Position numbers and translations under genes: made by a program. The notes below the pieces were generated by a model that was not told where the DNA came from, did not search any database, and worked only from the letters and a program-made list of their open reading frames with translations. From an uncultured Collinsella sp. (GTDB taxonomy: Bacteria > Actinomycetota > Coriobacteriia > Coriobacteriales > Coriobacteriaceae), in NCBI GenBank assembly GCA_958370325.1, contig CATXJW010000047.1, positions 1 to 14,109 on the forward strand: DNA of 14,109 bases. The letters run 5' to 3'. This document shows positions 13,010 through 14,109 of this stretch, piece by piece; within the stretch, counting starts at the first letter, position 1; each line of letters opens with the position of its first letter.

Positions 13010-13069
13010 AGTTAGAAACCCTCGGGTTTGCGGGGCGGGATCGTGAAAGCGATTCTGCCCTATTTTTTT
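13010..13069 (+). ncRNA. Abi-associated structured small RNA, copy 2
   Basis: This has the same architecture as copy 1. Hairpin 1 is AAACC/GGTTT (13016-13020 with 13025-13029, loop CTCG). After two bases, hairpin 2 pairs 13032-13044 with 13049-13061 without interruption (several G-U wobbles), closed by a GAAA (GNRA) tetraloop, then A-TTTTTTT. Compared with copy 1, pairs change from A-U to G-U, from U-G to C-G, from C-C to A-U, and at the loop from C-G to U-G, while pairing is kept. The foot of the stem (GGGGCG ... CTGCCCTA) is identical in both. The stronger T run suggests more efficient termination. It is likely a functional paralogue of copy 1. Confidence 0.7.
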
Positions 13070-13097
13070 CCTCCGTCTGCTCCAAATCAAGTAGTTC

Positions 13098-13139
13098 GAA
13101 GATAGCCTGTAGGCGCCATCGTGGGCGCCTTTTATCTTC
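13098..13139. terminator. Two-part stem-loop after the small RNAs
   Basis: The inner stem AGGCGCC/GGCGCCT (13111-13117 with 13124-13130, loop ATCGTG) is followed by TTTA. The outer stem GAAGATA/TATCTTC (13098-13104 with 13133-13139) closes it. The string ATAGCCTG-AG before it also occurs in the leader of small RNA copy 1, so this could be a derived third unit. A terminator for the whole Abi/RNA locus is the simpler reading. Confidence 0.6.
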
Positions 13140-13150
13140 AGGGAATCAGT

Positions 13151-13199
13151 CGGTCGTTCATGAACGCAGCCATCGGCCGCTTCATGAACGAGCGACCGG
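13151..13199. repeat. Paired TTCATGAACG boxes in an imperfect inverted repeat
   Basis: TTCATGAACG occurs at 13157-13166 and 13181-13190, 24 bases apart. CGGTCG before the first box and CGACCG after the second make the whole an inverted repeat with a four-base offset. Each TTCATGAA is itself palindromic. It resembles a paired protein-binding site or the end of a mobile element; no neighbouring gene identifies the protein. Confidence 0.45.
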
Positions 13200-13245
13200 C
13201 TTGACCTAGATCGAACCGCCTTCATCTCCGTCTAGGCGCCGGCAA

Positions 13246-13275
13246 TCAACATCGTTAATTCGTGCGTGCTACAAT
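13246..13275 (+). promoter_or_regulatory. Promoter with long leader before the small ORF at 13403
   Basis: TGC-TACAAT (extended -10, box 13270-13275) has a weak -35 TCAACA (13246-13251) at 18 bases. The leader runs about 120 bases to the ribosome site at 13388 and contains several GC-rich possible stems (CCCCGTCGGG, GTGCGGGAGTCCGCA). I could not match it to a riboswitch class I know. Confidence 0.45.
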
Positions 13276-13402
13276 GCGGGCACCAGAGATGAAAACACAG
13301 TCCCCGTCGGGTAGTCGTGGGCGTGCGGGAGTCCGCATCAGTAACCTGCCTCCTTGGTTGTCCCTTCTCTGCATGGTCATCTACGTAAAGGAGGAACCAG
13401 CC

Positions 13403-13654
13403 ATGCAGACCAGCGTGTTGGCCCTTCTTGGGTCACAGACCGGGGAGGCGAGGGCCTCCGTCGGGAACGCCCCGAGCAACCGCCATATCCAAGGAATGGC
13501 AAGGCGTCGATCGCTGTGCGGACCAGGACGCCGAAGCGGGCCGTCCGTCAATCGGAATGCGGGTCAGGATGCTGCAACGCGATCCCAACTGCAGGATACG
13601 GCTCCTTTGCGGTTGCCGCAAAACCTGCTGCCAACATTCTTACTATCCGAATGA
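13403..13654 (+). CDS. Small ORF of unknown function with a strong ribosome site
   Basis: This ATG has AAAGGAGG eight bases upstream and a promoter-like sequence about 130 bases upstream. The 83-residue product begins MQTSVLALLGSQTGEARAS and becomes Arg/Pro/Ser-rich, without a domain, membrane segment or signal peptide that I recognise. The other two plus-strand frames are also open here, so coding is not secure. One of them carries a more protein-like stretch (ISKEWQGVDRCADQDAE, then RMLQRDPNCR), which hints that a frameshift has broken a longer gene. The 3' end overlaps the minus-strand transposase fragment, consistent with a disrupted locus. Confidence 0.3.
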   Translation: MQTSVLALLGSQTGEARASVGNAPSNRHIQGMARRRSLCGPGRRSGPSVNRNAGQDAATRSQLQDTAPLRLPQNLLPTFLLSE

Positions 13655-13755
13655 TACACACATCCCTTGGGATTGTTTCGCCTGGCCAGGGCCATCTTCA
13701 GCGCCTCATCGGCCAGCTCGGCGGGCGCCTCTTCCAAGCGTAATAGCCCTGGCGG
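13615..13755 (-). pseudogene. IS3-type transposase fragment (decayed)
   Basis: The minus strand encodes RLEEAPAELADEALKMALAR, then RNNPKGCVYHSD and GSRF. This is reminiscent of the integrase-core segment of IS3-family OrfB proteins, where a helix ending xALxMALxRR precedes xGLxHHSDxGSQY. The HSD aspartate of the DDE triad is retained, but the following GSQY is displaced and changed, and the flanking residues are not transposase-like. There is no start, no OrfA, and no terminal inverted repeats were found. It is read as a short leftover of an insertion sequence. Confidence 0.5.
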
Positions 13756-13799
13756 GTCATCCATGCGACCAAAGATGCAAAAGAGATCGAATGGCCAGA

Positions 13800-13829
13800 A
13801 AGGATTGCCCTTACCGACAGGCAATCCTT
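13800..13829. repeat. 10-bp perfect inverted repeat abutting a -35 box
   Basis: AAGGATTGCC (13800-13809) and its complement (13820-13829) surround a 10-base loop. The last two bases are the first two of the TTGACA box at 13828. It may be an operator, or a terminator for transcription arriving from the left; no T run follows on the plus strand. Confidence 0.5.
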
Positions 13830-13857
13830 GACAAACGAACTTTAGCCTCCTTAAAAT
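13828..13857 (+). promoter_or_regulatory. Strong promoter driving the right-edge leader
   Basis: TTGACA (13828-13833, perfect) and TAAAAT (13852-13857, five of six) are 18 bases apart. The transcript should begin near 13864, about 20 bases before the AAGGAGGGG ribosome site of the short leader ORF. Confidence 0.65.
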
Positions 13858-13897
13858 TACATGGTTTTTCAAACTGAGCCAGCGAAGGAGGGGTGTC

Positions 13898-13933
13898 GTG
13901 GTTGGTCTTTTCCGCACGTGGATGAGCGCCTAA
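13898..13933 (+). CDS. Putative 11-residue leader peptide
   Basis: GTG is preceded by AAGGAGGGG (13885-13893), a near-perfect ribosome site, and reads (M)VGLFRTWMSA, then TAA. The end of the ORF overlaps the 5' arm of a hairpin that competes with a terminator hairpin downstream. This layout suits control by ribosome stalling, as in antibiotic-resistance or amino-acid leaders. There is one Arg and one Trp but no run of a single amino acid, so drug- or ribosome-sensing is favoured over amino-acid attenuation. The controlled gene would lie beyond the window. Confidence 0.4.
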   Translation: MVGLFRTWMSA

Positions 13934-13965
13934 AAGCGGCGCTGTTATGGCGTCGCGCTGTTTTT
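13925..13965 (+). terminator. Attenuator-like competing hairpins with T5 run
   Basis: Hairpin A pairs AGCGCC (13925-13930) with GGCGCT (13938-13943). Hairpin B pairs AGCG (13935-13938) and CGC (13940-13942) with GCG (13950-13952) and CGCT (13956-13959), followed by G-TTTTT. Both use 13938-13943, so they exclude each other. A ribosome on the leader ORF covers the 5' arm of A and would decide between them. Confidence 0.45.
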
Positions 13966-14109
13966 GCACGCCATTCCACGATTGGACATAACCATGATGT
14001 TTGAAACCTCTCGGCGCAGGTCTGTTTCGCTGTGCCGTTCATGGCAATTTAAGATTTGTTTCGTATGGGGCGGGGAGCTCGTGTCGACATTGACGAGCTC
14101 GATTCTCCA
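13966..14109 (+). other. Right-edge region, no assignable gene
   Basis: A frame opens at ATG 13994 and stays open to the window edge (MMFETSRRRSVS...), but no ribosome site precedes it. A GTG in the same frame at 14081 has GGGGAG a few bases upstream and could be a start. An 8-bp inverted repeat GAGCTCGT/ACGAGCTC (14075-14082 with 14093-14100) covers this point. The gene served by the leader probably starts here or just beyond. Confidence 0.3.

Noticed and set aside
12883..13061. Reading the two RNA units as a two-repeat CRISPR array
   Set aside because: The units are diverged, have their own promoters and terminators, lie 133 bases apart, and show no constant repeat/spacer pattern or cas genes.
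12883..13069. Treating both hairpin units as ordinary terminators of the Abi gene
   Set aside because: Each is preceded by its own promoter and a conserved extra hairpin; two full terminators with matching GNRA loops 133 bases apart are not needed for termination alone. Termination remains a secondary role.
13283..13402. Assigning the leader to a known riboswitch or T-box
   Set aside because: No T-box GGTGG core and no conserved core of the fluoride, cobalamin, SAM, ZTP, guanidine or manganese classes could be recognised by eye.
1..14109. tRNA, rRNA or CRISPR array anywhere in the window
   Set aside because: No tRNA T-loop (GGTTCGANTCC) within a cloverleaf, no rRNA-like stretch and no regular repeat array was seen on either strand; the GGTTCGGGG string at 11322 is part of a terminator.

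Overview
The window reads as chromosome of a high-GC Gram-positive bacterium. The LPxTG-anchored surface protein, the GC-rich codon choice, the strong AGGAGG ribosome sites and the resemblance of the protein families suggest the class Coriobacteriia, probably a gut Collinsella-like genus. The assignment is inference from sequence character only.

Layout. 1-2982: a core pair for a type IIA topoisomerase (topoisomerase IV-like B subunit, cut by the window edge, then the A subunit). 3078-4860: a convergent AAA+/DUF4143 ATPase with a well-formed promoter and a perfect palindrome against its -35 box, then fragments (a winged-helix tail from another ATPase, a 12-bp inverted repeat, a possible gene remnant). 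4944-5825: a sortase-anchored surface protein. 6117-9318: a TetR regulator divergent from three consecutive, tightly packed class-M-like sirtuin genes; the middle one has lost the zinc cysteines and a catalytic Gln. An operator-like inverted repeat overlaps the -10 box of the sirtuin operon. 9330-11243: a redox cassette, with a CMD-cupin protein and an iron-sulfur-flavoprotein-like NAD(P)H oxidoreductase on one strand, divergent from a MerR regulator with an inverted repeat between them. 11304-11336 is a textbook terminator.

11340-13140 is the most unusual part. It holds an Abi_2 (AbiF/AbiD-type) HEPN protein with an RNxxxH RNase motif. Directly after it come two tandem copies (about 133 bp apart) of a small structured RNA gene. 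Each copy has its own sigma-70-like promoter with the same 16-bp spacing, a short AAACC/GGTTT hairpin, and a long hairpin capped by a GNRA tetraloop and followed by a T run. The two long stems differ by pairing-compatible changes, which argues that the RNA fold is under selection. This looks like a HEPN toxin or abortive-infection protein with a dedicated, duplicated ncRNA partner.

13140-14109 is a mosaic: repeated palindromic TTCATGAACG boxes, a promoter and long leader before a small unrecognised ORF, a decayed IS3-type transposase fragment on the minus strand, and at the right edge a consensus promoter, an 11-codon leader ORF and mutually exclusive hairpins resembling a transcription attenuator for a gene beyond the window.
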